Source: Clostridiales bacterium Firm_08 (GTDB taxonomy: Bacteria > Bacillota > Clostridia > Oscillospirales > QAKW01). From it: a DNA stretch of 62,377 bases. Location: the NCBI GenBank assembly GCA_001604045.1, contig LVAN01000014.1, positions 1 to 62,377 of the forward strand, in the 5' to 3' direction. The notes beneath the pieces were generated by a model that saw only the letters and a program-made list of their open reading frames with translations, did no database searches and was not told the DNA's origin. The position numbers and the translations under genes were made by a program. Below are positions 54,980-62,377 of this stretch, one piece after another; the first letter of the stretch is position 1, and the number at the start of each line of letters is the position of its first letter.

Positions 54980-56119
54980 ATGAACAGACGTATTTATCTT
55001 TACACCCTCTCCGGCATTTTCGCGGCGGTGATCCTGACGCTCGCCGTGCTTTTCGTATGCCTGCCGGACAAGACCTTCTCCTCTCTTGAAAACCGGACGC
55101 TGCAGACCCTGCCCGACGCGACGCCGCGGCAGATCGCGGACGGCCGGTTCGAGAGCCATTTTGAAACGTACGTCAGCGACCAGTTCCCCGCGAGGGACTT
55201 CTGGACCCGCGTCAATACCGGTGTTTGCCGCCTGATGGGGCAGACAAAATCAAACGGCGTGTTTTTCGGCCGGGGCGACCGTCTGGTCGAGGATTTCATC
55301 CCGCCGAAGGAAGAACAGTACGCTGCGCTGAACGGCGCGATCCGGTCCTTCGCCGCGGAACACAAGGATCTGTCCCTTTACGCCTGCGTGGTGCCGACGG
55401 CGGTCAGCATCCTGCCGGAGGCGCTGCCCTCTCTGTGCGACGCGGGCGACCAGAACGGATATATCGACCGCCTGCAAAAGGATATGACGGCGGCGGGACT
55501 GCATTTCATCGACCTCAGGCAGACCTTTCTGATGGAAAAGAACTCCACCTCCCTTTACTACCGCACCGACCATCACTGGACGACGGACGCCGCCTATCTC
55601 GCGTTCAAAGAATACGCCGCGGCGGCAAATCTCGAAACGGCCGCCGTCTACGATCCGCTCGTCGTTTCCCGTTCCTTTACCGGCGCGCTGTCCGCCGTCT
55701 CCGGCTACACGCTGCCCGTGCGGGATGAGATCCGCGTCTACCTGCCCCGCGATGAGGGGACGCAGATGATCTCCTACACCGGCGAGGGCAAGACCGATCC
55801 GACCTATTATAACATCGAAGCGCTTGAAACGCGGGACAAGTACGCGCTGTTCCTCGGCGGCAACCACCCGCAGATCCTCATCCGCACCTCGTCAAAGTCC
55901 GACAAAACGCTCGTCATCCTCAAAGACTCCTACGCCAACTGCTTTATCCCGTTCCTCGGCGAGGTATACCGCAAGATCATCGTCATCGACCCGCGCTACT
56001 ACGCCGACGACCTCGGCACACTGCTCCGCGGACAGAAAGCGGACGACGTACTGCTGCTGTTCAACGCCAACACGCTGGCGAAAGACACCACCCTCGCCGA
56101 CGTCCTGCAGCCGAAATAA
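54980..56119 (+). CDS. DHHW-family (AlgX/AlgJ-like) extracytoplasmic protein
   Basis: 379 residues. A membrane anchor lies at about 8-30 (LSGIFAAVILTLAVLFVCLP). It is followed by ENRTLQTLPDATPRQIADGR and the catalytic YYRTDHHWTTDAAY near 190-203 (D-x-H-H-W). The SGNH-like serine motif LVILKDSYANCFIPFL lies near 312-327. AlgX/AlgJ proteins deliver the acetyl group from an MBOAT partner to an exported polysaccharide. It starts four bases after the MBOAT stop and ends the operon. Confidence 0.9.
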   Translation: MNRRIYLYTLSGIFAAVILTLAVLFVCLPDKTFSSLENRTLQTLPDATPRQIADGRFESHFETYVSDQFPARDFWTRVNTGVCRLMGQTKSNGVFFGRGDRLVEDFIPPKEEQYAALNGAIRSFAAEHKDLSLYACVVPTAVSILPEALPSLCDAGDQNGYIDRLQKDMTAAGLHFIDLRQTFLMEKNSTSLYYRTDHHWTTDAAYLAFKEYAAAANLETAAVYDPLVVSRSFTGALSAVSGYTLPVRDEIRVYLPRDEGTQMISYTGEGKTDPTYYNIEALETRDKYALFLGGNHPQILIRTSSKSDKTLVILKDSYANCFIPFLGEVYRKIIVIDPRYYADDLGTLLRGQKADDVLLLFNANTLAKDTTLADVLQPK

Positions 56120-56137
56120 AAAATGAAATAATAACGA

Positions 56138-56166
56138 AGGACCCGCAAGCGATGCTTGCGGGTCCT
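56138..56166. terminator. terminator between the acylation operon and the convergent lipoprotein gene
   Basis: AGGACCCGCAAGC pairs with GCTTGCGGGTCCT around GAT. Confidence 0.85.
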
Positions 56167-56173
56167 GTTGTGT

Positions 56174-57901
56174 TTACGCCGTGACGGCGGCGGCGGAAGT
56201 GCCGCCGGTAAGGGCGGCGCCGGTCGCGAATCCGTTTTCGTCCGCGCCGTCCGCCGTTCCGCCGACCATTACCGTATAGGAGCCGCCCGCCGTGATATCC
56301 GGCGAGGAGAACAGCACGCAGTTATACGATTTTTCCGGTGTGAAACAAGCGATGACTTTGCCGCTGCCGTCTACCAGCGCGACGGACGTGCCGCCCTGCT
56401 GTGCGGAGATCGCGGCAATGACAGACGCCTGTTCGGAAGCGGAGGAGAAGTTCTGCGCCATGCCGCTCATACCCGTTGCGATGAACACGCCGCCCGTAAC
56501 GTACGCCGCGCCGTCATAGTCCAGCGCCGCGTTGCCGTTGTTGGTCGCGCCGCTGACCAGCGTCACGCCGCCGGTGACCGCCACGGTGCCGTTGGCGTCC
56601 ACACCGTCGCCGTCCGAGTCGATGACGAGCTTACCGCCCGCGATGGTGATGGAGGCGTCGCTGTCGCCGCCGAAATTCTCCCCGAAGGGGCCCTGCATGC
56701 CGCTGCCGTCGGTACCGCCCGCGGCGTTAAGGCCGTCGTCGCTCGCCTTGATGCGGATATCGCCGCCGTTGATACAGATGACCTGCGCCTCTAAACCCTC
56801 ATAGCTTTCGGTGATTTCCGCCGAACCCGCCGTGACGGTCAGCGTATCGTCGGCATGGATGCCGTCGTCGCCTGTCGCCGCCTCGATAACGCCGCCGCTG
56901 ATATCGATATTGCCGTTCGCGTGCAGCGCGTCGTCCGCCGTGTCGAAGGTCAGCGATCCGCCGGTGACCGAGATCGCCGCGCCCGCTTTGAGCCCTTTGG
57001 CGGAGACGGAGGAGGAAGTCTCCGTCGTCTGCTGTCCGGGACGCGTCATTTTAACTTTTTGCTCCGCGTTTGCCGCGCCGCCGCCCGCCGTGACAGTCAG
57101 CACGCCGCCGTCGATCTGCGCGTAGGAGGAGGCGCTGACGCCGTCCGTCCCCGCCGTGACGGTGACCGTGCCGCTTTCCATATAGAAAAAGCCTTTGTCC
57201 GCTTCCTCTGTGTTTTCGACGTGGATGCCGTCCCGCTCCGCCGTGACATTCAGCACCGCGCCGGTGATATCCGCACTGTCGTTGGCGTCGATGCCGTGCC
57301 CCGCCGCCGTGACGGTCAGCGTGCCGCCCGTGATCTTCAGATCGTCCTTGCAGACGATGCCGTGGTTCGGGGAAGTCACGGTCAGCGCGCCGCTGCCGCC
57401 GATCGTCAGATCCTCTTTGGAGAAAATGACGCCGTCGATACTGTCATCGGAAAGCGCCGTGCTTGTCAGCGTGTTTTCGGTGCCGGCGGCGAGGGTCAGA
57501 AAGACTTTGTCAGCCGATGTCACAAGGATCGCCGCGCCGTCCTTCGCCGTGATGGCCGCGCCGGACAGAACGATCTGCACCTTGTCGTTTTCCCCGACGG
57601 CGACCGCCACCTGCCCGGTGAGCCGCCCGGTCAGAAGGTATACGCCCGCTTTTACGATATTGACGGTACTGCCGTCGATGGAGACGCCGTCATCACCACA
57701 GGACGCGCTCCCGCCGTTCAGCGTCACCGTGACGGCGTTTTCATACGCGGCGTCCCTGTCCCGTTCGGTAAATACGTCGCTTGTCACATAGCGGACAGCG
57801 TTTGCCGCAGCGGTCATGGTGCCGGATGTTCCGGTCCGTTTGCCGCACCCGGTAAAAAGCAGCAGCGCGGCCAAAGATAAAGCCAATATTTTTCGTTTCA
57901 T
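56174..57901 (-). CDS. lipoprotein with Cthe_2159-like beta-helix (polysaccharide-binding)
   Basis: 575 residues. The lipobox is ALLLFTGCGK with Cys at 19. The rest is a regular beta-helix of repeated G-G-x-L/V-T-V-T-A and D-D-G-I/V-x-A-x-D units (for example GDDGIHADDTLTVTAGSAEI). It is homologous to the clostridial Cthe_2159/DUF4353 carbohydrate-binding family, which binds acidic plant glycans. It lies in one operon with DUF4956 and VTC genes and is distinct from the giant beta-helix proteins at 8902-24223. Glycan binding outside the membrane is inferred from family. Confidence 0.85.
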   Translation of the reverse strand: MKRKILALSLAALLLFTGCGKRTGTSGTMTAAANAVRYVTSDVFTERDRDAAYENAVTVTLNGGSASCGDDGVSIDGSTVNIVKAGVYLLTGRLTGQVAVAVGENDKVQIVLSGAAITAKDGAAILVTSADKVFLTLAAGTENTLTSTALSDDSIDGVIFSKEDLTIGGSGALTVTSPNHGIVCKDDLKITGGTLTVTAAGHGIDANDSADITGAVLNVTAERDGIHVENTEEADKGFFYMESGTVTVTAGTDGVSASSYAQIDGGVLTVTAGGGAANAEQKVKMTRPGQQTTETSSSVSAKGLKAGAAISVTGGSLTFDTADDALHANGNIDISGGVIEAATGDDGIHADDTLTVTAGSAEITESYEGLEAQVICINGGDIRIKASDDGLNAAGGTDGSGMQGPFGENFGGDSDASITIAGGKLVIDSDGDGVDANGTVAVTGGVTLVSGATNNGNAALDYDGAAYVTGGVFIATGMSGMAQNFSSASEQASVIAAISAQQGGTSVALVDGSGKVIACFTPEKSYNCVLFSSPDITAGGSYTVMVGGTADGADENGFATGAALTGGTSAAAVTA

Positions 57902-57912
57902 ACCGTTTCTCC

Positions 57913-58608
57913 TTAGAGTTCCGCCGCGGCGGTCTGCTGTCTGCCGACCGAGATCTCGAGATTTCCGTTGCGGCAGCGAAGTTTATCGATCATCTCTTTT
58001 TCCTTTTTCTCATCCTTCAAAACGATGTCGTAACTCAACCGGAACATACTGCCCATGTTGGTGGTCTTGACCCGGGTGAGTTCGCAGGACGTCGTATATT
58101 CACGAAAGATATCGTCAAAGACCTCGCTGTAACTGAGATCCTCCGGAATGGTGATGCCAAGGACCTTGTATCGGTCCGCCTGACGGCGGGTGCCGAAGTC
58201 AAATCGACTGCTGATCCACAGCACCGCGCTCATCAAAACCGTAAAGAGCGCGGCATAGGCGAGATATCCCATGCCGTTGATCAGTCCGGCGCCCATCGCG
58301 AGGAAGATCGCGCAGATCTCTCTGGCCGTGCCCGGCACCGAGCGGAACCGGACCAGCCCGAACGCCCCCGCGATGGCAACACCGGTGCCGATATTTCCGT
58401 TGACCATCATGATGACCACGCTGACCACGGCGGGCAGCATCAAAAGCGTTACAAGAAAACTTTTGGTGTAGCGCGTGCGGTACGCGTACCCCGCGGCAAG
58501 CACCGCGCCGAGCAGCAGCGCCGCCCCCACGCAAAGCAGAAACGAACCGACATCGATCACCGCGGTCGTACCGCTGTCGAAAAGTCCCTTGAAAATTTGT
58601 TCAAACAT
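57913..58608 (-). CDS. DUF4956 membrane protein
   Basis: 231 residues. Four hydrophobic segments lie in the first 130 residues (VGSFLLCVGAALLLGAVLAA, a TKSFLVTLLMLPAVVSVVIM segment, VLMSAVLWIS). A conserved loop reads GAFGLVRFRSVPGTAREICA, and a soluble C-terminal domain follows. DUF4956 proteins are found next to VTC-domain proteins in bacteria. The start overlaps the VTC gene by eight bases. Its function is unknown but presumably linked to the VTC protein. Confidence 0.87.
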   Translation of the reverse strand: MFEQIFKGLFDSGTTAVIDVGSFLLCVGAALLLGAVLAAGYAYRTRYTKSFLVTLLMLPAVVSVVIMMVNGNIGTGVAIAGAFGLVRFRSVPGTAREICAIFLAMGAGLINGMGYLAYAALFTVLMSAVLWISSRFDFGTRRQADRYKVLGITIPEDLSYSEVFDDIFREYTTSCELTRVKTTNMGSMFRLSYDIVLKDEKKEKEMIDKLRCRNGNLEISVGRQQTAAAEL

Positions 58609-59308
58609 AGATCATTTCCCCCTTGTTTATCATCTGATACGCCATTCCGTATTTGGAAAAAGGCGTTTTATACAAACGCTCGCTCGCGAGCAGATGCGTC
58701 AGCCAAAGCGGCATCCCGCCGGCGCATTTGACCTCCATCAGCACCAGACCGTCCGGCAGGATGAGCCTGCCGTCCGCGTCGCCTCCCAGCGTCAGATCGT
58801 CGGTGCGGAACCGGACGTTTCGATCGAAGGTCACACGGAGGGACGGGTCGGTTTTCGAGTAGAACGCCTTACGATCGTAACTTAAAAATACTTTCGGAGA
58901 AAGTTCCCCGTAAAAAGCGCGCACCGCCTCGATCTCCCGCGCGATCTGCGTGTCCCGCGGCGGCTCGCCGTCCCCGCACAGCCAGTCCTCGGCGGCGTCG
59001 GCGGTCAGCGGCAGGCGGCGTTTGAATACTACGGAGCGGTACTTCTTTTTCAGTTCCGCGAACACGGTATCCCCGCCCACCGCCTGTTGATAGGAACGGA
59101 GCCGCAGTTTTTCCTTATAGACCGGCTTGTCGATAGAAGTACGGATCAAGCGAAAGTCGTCGGTATCGAAATAGAGGTTGCGGATCGTCGTCTCTCCGTA
59201 GGCGTCCTCCTCCATAAAGGGAAGCATGCCGCCAAAGATCCGCGCCGCGCGGGCGTTGTCGAACAGATATTTTATCTCATATCTTTGAAATACGGTTTGA
59301 AAAGTCAC
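58601..59308 (-). CDS. VTC-domain (polyphosphate polymerase-like) protein
   Basis: 235 residues. The VTC tunnel fold is visible: QRYEIKYLFDNARAAR, IRNLYFDTDDFRLIRTSIDK, KEKLRLRSY near 70 (substrate basic residues), FAELKKKYRSVVFKRR, SYDRKAF, RVTFDRNVRFR and VLMEVKCAG. In yeast Vtc4 this domain makes polyphosphate from ATP; bacterial homologues next to DUF4956 are not biochemically settled. I start at GTG with AGGAG nine bases upstream; an ATG nine bases further out touches the ribosome binding site. A TATAAT at 59333-59338 is the likely -10. Confidence 0.86.
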   Translation of the reverse strand: MTFQTVFQRYEIKYLFDNARAARIFGGMLPFMEEDAYGETTIRNLYFDTDDFRLIRTSIDKPVYKEKLRLRSYQQAVGGDTVFAELKKKYRSVVFKRRLPLTADAAEDWLCGDGEPPRDTQIAREIEAVRAFYGELSPKVFLSYDRKAFYSKTDPSLRVTFDRNVRFRTDDLTLGGDADGRLILPDGLVLMEVKCAGGMPLWLTHLLASERLYKTPFSKYGMAYQMINKGEMIYV

Positions 59309-59375
59309 CCAAAACATCTCCTTTCATCTCCCATTATACCCCGCTTTGTTAAATGAAAATTAAAGATGTTTTTTA

Positions 59376-59404
59376 TTGAAAAAAATTTTTTCGCGTTGTA
59401 TAAT
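59376..59404 (+). promoter_or_regulatory. promoter of the FAD oxidoreductase gene
   Basis: TTGAAA, 17 bases, TATAAT. Confidence 0.8.
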
Positions 59405-59428
59405 GAAGCGAAAGAAAGGGGTAGTTCT

Positions 59429-60634
59429 ATGGAGATCATCGAACGGGAGCGGCGGATCCCCGTCGCGGGAGAGTTTGACGTCTGCGTGTGCGGCGGAGGC
59501 GTCGCCGGTGTTTCCGCCGCGCTCGCCGCGGCGCGTACCGGCGTGAAAACACTTCTCATAGAAAAAAGTTTTATGCTGGGCGGACTGGCGACGGCGGGAC
59601 TTGTCACCATCTACCTGCCGCTCTGCGACGGCGAGGGCCGTCAGGTCTCCTTCGGCATCGCGGAGGAGCTTTTGCGGCTGTCCGTCAAATACGGACATGA
59701 GCCGCGCTCCGAAAAACGGCCGCTGGACGGCGCCGGCTGGCTGGACGGCGGCACGCCGGAACAGCGCAGGGAGCACCGTTTTATGGTACAGTTCAACGCC
59801 GCTGTCTTCGCCATTCTCTGCGAGCGGATCCTGCGGGAGGCGGGGGTGGATATCCTGTTCGGAACCTCCGTCTGCGCCGCCGATATGCGAAACGAAAAGA
59901 TCCGCGCCGTCATCACCGAAAACAAATCGGGCAGACAGGCGTTTGCCGCCCGCTCTTTCGTTGACGCGACGGGAGACGCGGATCTCTGCAAACTTTCCGG
60001 CGCCTCCACCGTGGAATTTCAGCGCGGCAACGTGCTGGCGTACTGGTACTACGAGCATCTTGATGAACAGTACCGCCTGCGGATGCTGGGCTTTGCCGAT
60101 CACATCGACCGCCCGCCCGCGCCGGAAGCGCGGGGGCAAAAACGGTATCTCGGGCTGGACGGCAGGGAACTTTCCGATATGACGCAGGAAGCGCACGAGA
60201 AAATTTTAGAGGATTTCCTGTCCCGCGGCGGCGTTACCGCCCGCCACGCGCTGGCGACGATCGCCGCCACGCCGCAGATCCGTATGACCCGGCGCCTGGA
60301 CGGTCTGTACACCCTTCAAAAAGAGGAAAAATTCACCGCGTTTGACGACAGTATCGGCATGATCGGCAACTGGCGGGAGCGGGGACCGGTGTATGAGATC
60401 CCCTTCCGCTCGCTGATCAGCGGCGAGATCAAAAATCTTGCCGCCTGCGGCAGATGTTTCTCTGTCGGGGAGACGATGTGGGACATCAGCCGCGTCATAC
60501 CGCCCTGCGCCGTGACCGGTCAGGCGGCGGGAACGGCGGCGGCGATGACTGACGACCTGCCCGCGCTTGACAGCGGGATCTTACAGAAACAGCTTGAAAA
60601 AGACGGCGTGAAACCGCGTCTTTCCGATTTATAA
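59429..60634 (+). CDS. FAD-dependent oxidoreductase (FAD_oxidored family)
   Basis: 401 residues. The dinucleotide-binding site is FDVCVCGGGVAGVSAALAAA at 16-35, followed by LIEKSFMLGGLATAGLV. A second FAD region is AARSFVDATGDADLCKLSGA near 172-191, and the C-terminal FAD motif is ARCF-like (CGRCFSVGETMWDISRVIP) near 344. It resembles FAD-dependent glycoside or sugar-acid oxidases of gut Firmicutes; the substrate is unknown. AAGGGG precedes the ATG; the upstream ATG at 59366 has no ribosome binding site and overlaps the promoter. It is followed after 11 bases by a phosphodiesterase gene. Confidence 0.9.
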   Translation: MEIIERERRIPVAGEFDVCVCGGGVAGVSAALAAARTGVKTLLIEKSFMLGGLATAGLVTIYLPLCDGEGRQVSFGIAEELLRLSVKYGHEPRSEKRPLDGAGWLDGGTPEQRREHRFMVQFNAAVFAILCERILREAGVDILFGTSVCAADMRNEKIRAVITENKSGRQAFAARSFVDATGDADLCKLSGASTVEFQRGNVLAYWYYEHLDEQYRLRMLGFADHIDRPPAPEARGQKRYLGLDGRELSDMTQEAHEKILEDFLSRGGVTARHALATIAATPQIRMTRRLDGLYTLQKEEKFTAFDDSIGMIGNWRERGPVYEIPFRSLISGEIKNLAACGRCFSVGETMWDISRVIPPCAVTGQAAGTAAAMTDDLPALDSGILQKQLEKDGVKPRLSDL

Positions 60635-60645
60635 GAGGTGAAAAT

Positions 60646-61416
60646 ATGAAACTTGATTTCAAAAGCGCCAAAGGCGGCGTCGTGATCGCGGGTCACCGCG
60701 GCGACCCCGCGTATTATCCCGAAAACACCATGTCCTCCTTCCGCTCGGCGTATGAAAAAGGCGTCGATATGATCGAAACGGACATCCACCTTTCAAAGGA
60801 CGGCGCGCCCGTGCTGATGCACGACCACAGCGCCCTGCGCACGACGGGCGCCGACCGTCTGATCCGGGAGATGACCTTTGCGGAGATCCGCCGGCTCAAC
60901 GCCGGCACGGATGAGGCGCCGGAACCCGTGCCGACGCTGGAGGAACTGCTGGCGTTCGCCGCGCCGAAGGCGCCGCTGACGCTGGATCTCGAGATCAAGG
61001 TCTATCTTGACGACGAAGGGCCGGAGCGCGTCGCCCGCGCCGTACGCGAGACGGTAAAACTGTGTGAAAAATACGGGATGGCGGATCGCGTGATGTTCAA
61101 CTGTTTTGACGCCTATGTGCTGGAATATCTGCGCGAAACTTACGGCGACCGTTTCACCCTGCACGGCTACTACCCCTATTCCTATATGAAAAACGTCACA
61201 AAAGACCCGAAGGACGTGCTGGACATCGCCTGTTACTGGAAAAAGCATTCCGATCCGAAAGAAAGTACGGAATTCCTGAATAGCGTCGGCGTGCTGTCCT
61301 GCACCGGCAACACGACGGAGGAGGAGTTCCGCGAGGCGGTCTCCCTCGGCGTCTCGATGGTGACGGTCAACGACCCCGCCGTGGCCCTCGCCCGACGGGA
61401 AAAATATTGTAAATAG
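60646..61416 (+). CDS. glycerophosphodiester phosphodiesterase
   Basis: 256 residues. GDPD signatures are AGHRGDPAYYPENTMSSFRS at 14-33, DMIETDIHLSKDGAPVLMHD at about 41-60, and a LDLEIKVYLDD strand near 110. The catalytic pair of His and the metal-binding E/D are intact. It splits glycerophosphodiesters into glycerol-3-phosphate and an alcohol. No signal peptide is present. It is co-transcribed with the FAD enzyme, and its specificity may be an unusual glycero-diester. Confidence 0.94.
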   Translation: MKLDFKSAKGGVVIAGHRGDPAYYPENTMSSFRSAYEKGVDMIETDIHLSKDGAPVLMHDHSALRTTGADRLIREMTFAEIRRLNAGTDEAPEPVPTLEELLAFAAPKAPLTLDLEIKVYLDDEGPERVARAVRETVKLCEKYGMADRVMFNCFDAYVLEYLRETYGDRFTLHGYYPYSYMKNVTKDPKDVLDIACYWKKHSDPKESTEFLNSVGVLSCTGNTTEEEFREAVSLGVSMVTVNDPAVALARREKYCK

Positions 61417-61418
61417 CA

Positions 61419-61453
61419 AAAAAAGCAAGTCACGGGATGTGACTTGCTTTTTT
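61419..61453 (+). terminator. terminator of the FAD oxidoreductase-GDPD operon
   Basis: A GCAAGTCAC arm with its complement around GGGAT, flanked by A7 and T6. Confidence 0.92.
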
Positions 61454-61553
61454 GATTTTACTTTTCGATCCGGCGGCAAAACATTGCCGCCGCGTGCGAG
61501 CGGCGTTTGTGTATCAAAAACGGATCGCGAAAAAGAGAGCCGCCTTTTACGGT

Positions 61554-61745
61554 TTACTCGCTGACAGGAGCCTCCGCCGGCCGCTGTTCCTCAGCGGTCT
61601 CTTCCGGGAATTCCTCCTCATAGTCATAGGACGTCTTTTTCAGTTTCAAAACGCCTTTGCGCTTCAAAACGAGCAGAACGCCGACGCACGCGCCGATCAG
61701 CGCCAGCGCGCCCAGCACGATGGACAAAACGGTCTTTTTGTTCAT
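61554..61745 (-). CDS. small membrane protein
   Basis: 63 residues. One membrane helix (VLSIVLGALALIGACVGVLL) is followed by a basic stretch (KRKGVLKLKK) and an acidic, Glu/Pro-rich tail (YEEEFPEETAEEQRPAEAPV). AGGAGAG lies about five bases upstream. No family is recognised. It is 66 bases from the next minus-strand gene. Confidence 0.65.
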   Translation of the reverse strand: MNKKTVLSIVLGALALIGACVGVLLVLKRKGVLKLKKTSYDYEEEFPEETAEEQRPAEAPVSE

Positions 61746-61811
61746 AGCGGTCTCTCCTTTCTTTTATACACAATATCATAACCCGCGCGCAGGAAACGCA
61801 CATTAAAAACG

Positions 61812-62267
61812 TCAGTATTTTTTCATATCGGGACGGATGATGAGCTTCATCATCGCGAAAAAGTACAGGATCTCCCGCAAAAGCGTCGTCAGCCACGCGG
61901 AAAGCCCCGCCCGTCCGGTAAAGCGGCTCAAAAGTCCCGTCACCGCCGCGCAGAGGATGCCGACGACGATGATACACATCACGAATTTCAGTCCCTGCGC
62001 CATCCAGACATATGGTCCGTCGCCCTTTTGCCGCCACACCCAGAGTTTGCACAATATGAAGTAAGGCAGCGCCCACAGGATAAACTCAATGAGATTGGCG
62101 AACGGCCGAACGGACGGATAGGGCGTGAACAAAAACGCGCCCAGCGCCCACAGCAGGATCTCTCCCGCCAGCACGACAAAAAGATAGCGTGTGATCTCCG
62201 CCTTATGCGTGGCGATATAATCGAGAAAGCGGTCTTCTTTCTGCCGCCGGGTGAGTTTATTCCGCAT
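61812..62267 (-). CDS. four-helix membrane protein, distantly GtrA-like
   Basis: 151 residues with four membrane segments near 26-48, 58-75, 90-112 and 122-142 (EITRYLFVVLAGEILLWALG; LKFVMCIIVVGILCAAVTGL). The KLWVWRQ segment between helices two and three recalls the W-x-F/W of GtrA-like flippases, but the match is weak. GAGGTG precedes the ATG. It may be co-transcribed with the small membrane protein to its left. Confidence 0.6.
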   Translation of the reverse strand: MRNKLTRRQKEDRFLDYIATHKAEITRYLFVVLAGEILLWALGAFLFTPYPSVRPFANLIEFILWALPYFILCKLWVWRQKGDGPYVWMAQGLKFVMCIIVVGILCAAVTGLLSRFTGRAGLSAWLTTLLREILYFFAMMKLIIRPDMKKY

Positions 62268-62329
62268 AGGCGCACCTCTTTTCTTTTTTATTTTACCACA
62301 CGCCGCGGGAAAAGAAAAGTACTTTTTTC

Positions 62330-62358
62330 TTTACAAAGCGATTTTTATATTTTATAAT
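62330..62358 (+). promoter_or_regulatory. promoter at the right edge
   Basis: TTTACA, 17 bases, TATAAT, followed by AAAAAGGAAG. It must serve a gene outside the window. Confidence 0.7.
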
Positions 62359-62377
62359 AGAAAAAGGAAGCCGCGAG

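Overview
The window reads as a chromosomal segment of a GC-rich, monoderm-type Firmicute of the Clostridia (Oscillospirales or Ruminococcaceae-like gut relatives). The reasons are Gram-positive Shine-Dalgarno sites and TTGACA-17-TATAAT promoters, SLH-anchored surface proteins, an LTA-synthase-like sulfatase, a metG-tatD pair, and clostridial short palindromic intergenic repeats. No taxonomic search was possible.

Region 1 (1-8130) is AT-rich and mobile. From left to right it carries a truncated DNA methyltransferase, a tyrosine recombinase lying between two inverted 25-bp hairpins, a 58-aa EF-hand protein, a helix-turn-helix protein, an orphan VbhA-like antitoxin, a probable oriT, MobC, a MobP-type relaxase, ParB, an excisionase and a second integrase. 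The second integrase is followed by arm-type direct repeats that stop at a tRNA-Tyr gene. This fits an integrative mobilisable or conjugative element inserted at the tRNA 3' side, with its far end outside the window.

Region 2 (8130-24350) holds tRNA-Tyr and tRNA-Thr under a consensus promoter, a 41-aa peptide gene with its own strong promoter, and two tandem paralogous secreted beta-helix giants (2447 and 2502 aa) with matching leaders and promoters.

Region 3 (24350-31820) begins with a palindromic repeat cluster that encloses a DUF559 gene. It continues with ileS, a PHP hydrolase, a membrane protein and a CaCA-type antiporter under a yybP-ykoY (Mn2+) riboswitch.

Region 4 (31820-39010) is carbohydrate metabolism and central carbon: a GH3 glycosidase, a fragment of glycerol-1-phosphate dehydrogenase, a sugar isomerase and Gfo/Idh/MocA oxidoreductase pair divergent from an AraC regulator, a membrane-anchored thioredoxin-fold protein, and citrate synthase.

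Region 5 (39010-46000) carries an LTA-synthase-like sulfatase, tRNA-Gly, a four-helix-bundle (23S-IVP/Avd-like) gene flanked by two arrays of mini-hairpins, a second EF-hand micro-protein, tatD-metG, and a stand-alone pduL.

Region 6 (46000-62377) is envelope-oriented. It has two SLH proteins with near-identical anchors, a two-HTH regulator divergent from one of them over a 35-nt perfect palindrome, a secreted-polymer O-acylation operon (SGNH, DUF4358, MBOAT, DHHW/AlgX-like), a Cthe_2159-like / DUF4956 / VTC operon, an FAD oxidoreductase with a glycerophosphodiesterase, and two small membrane proteins.

The least explained structures are the hairpin arrays around the four-helix-bundle gene, the recombinase cassette between inverted hairpins that could switch the methyltransferase, and the DUF559 gene whose ribosome binding site and stop codon lie in intergenic repeat copies.
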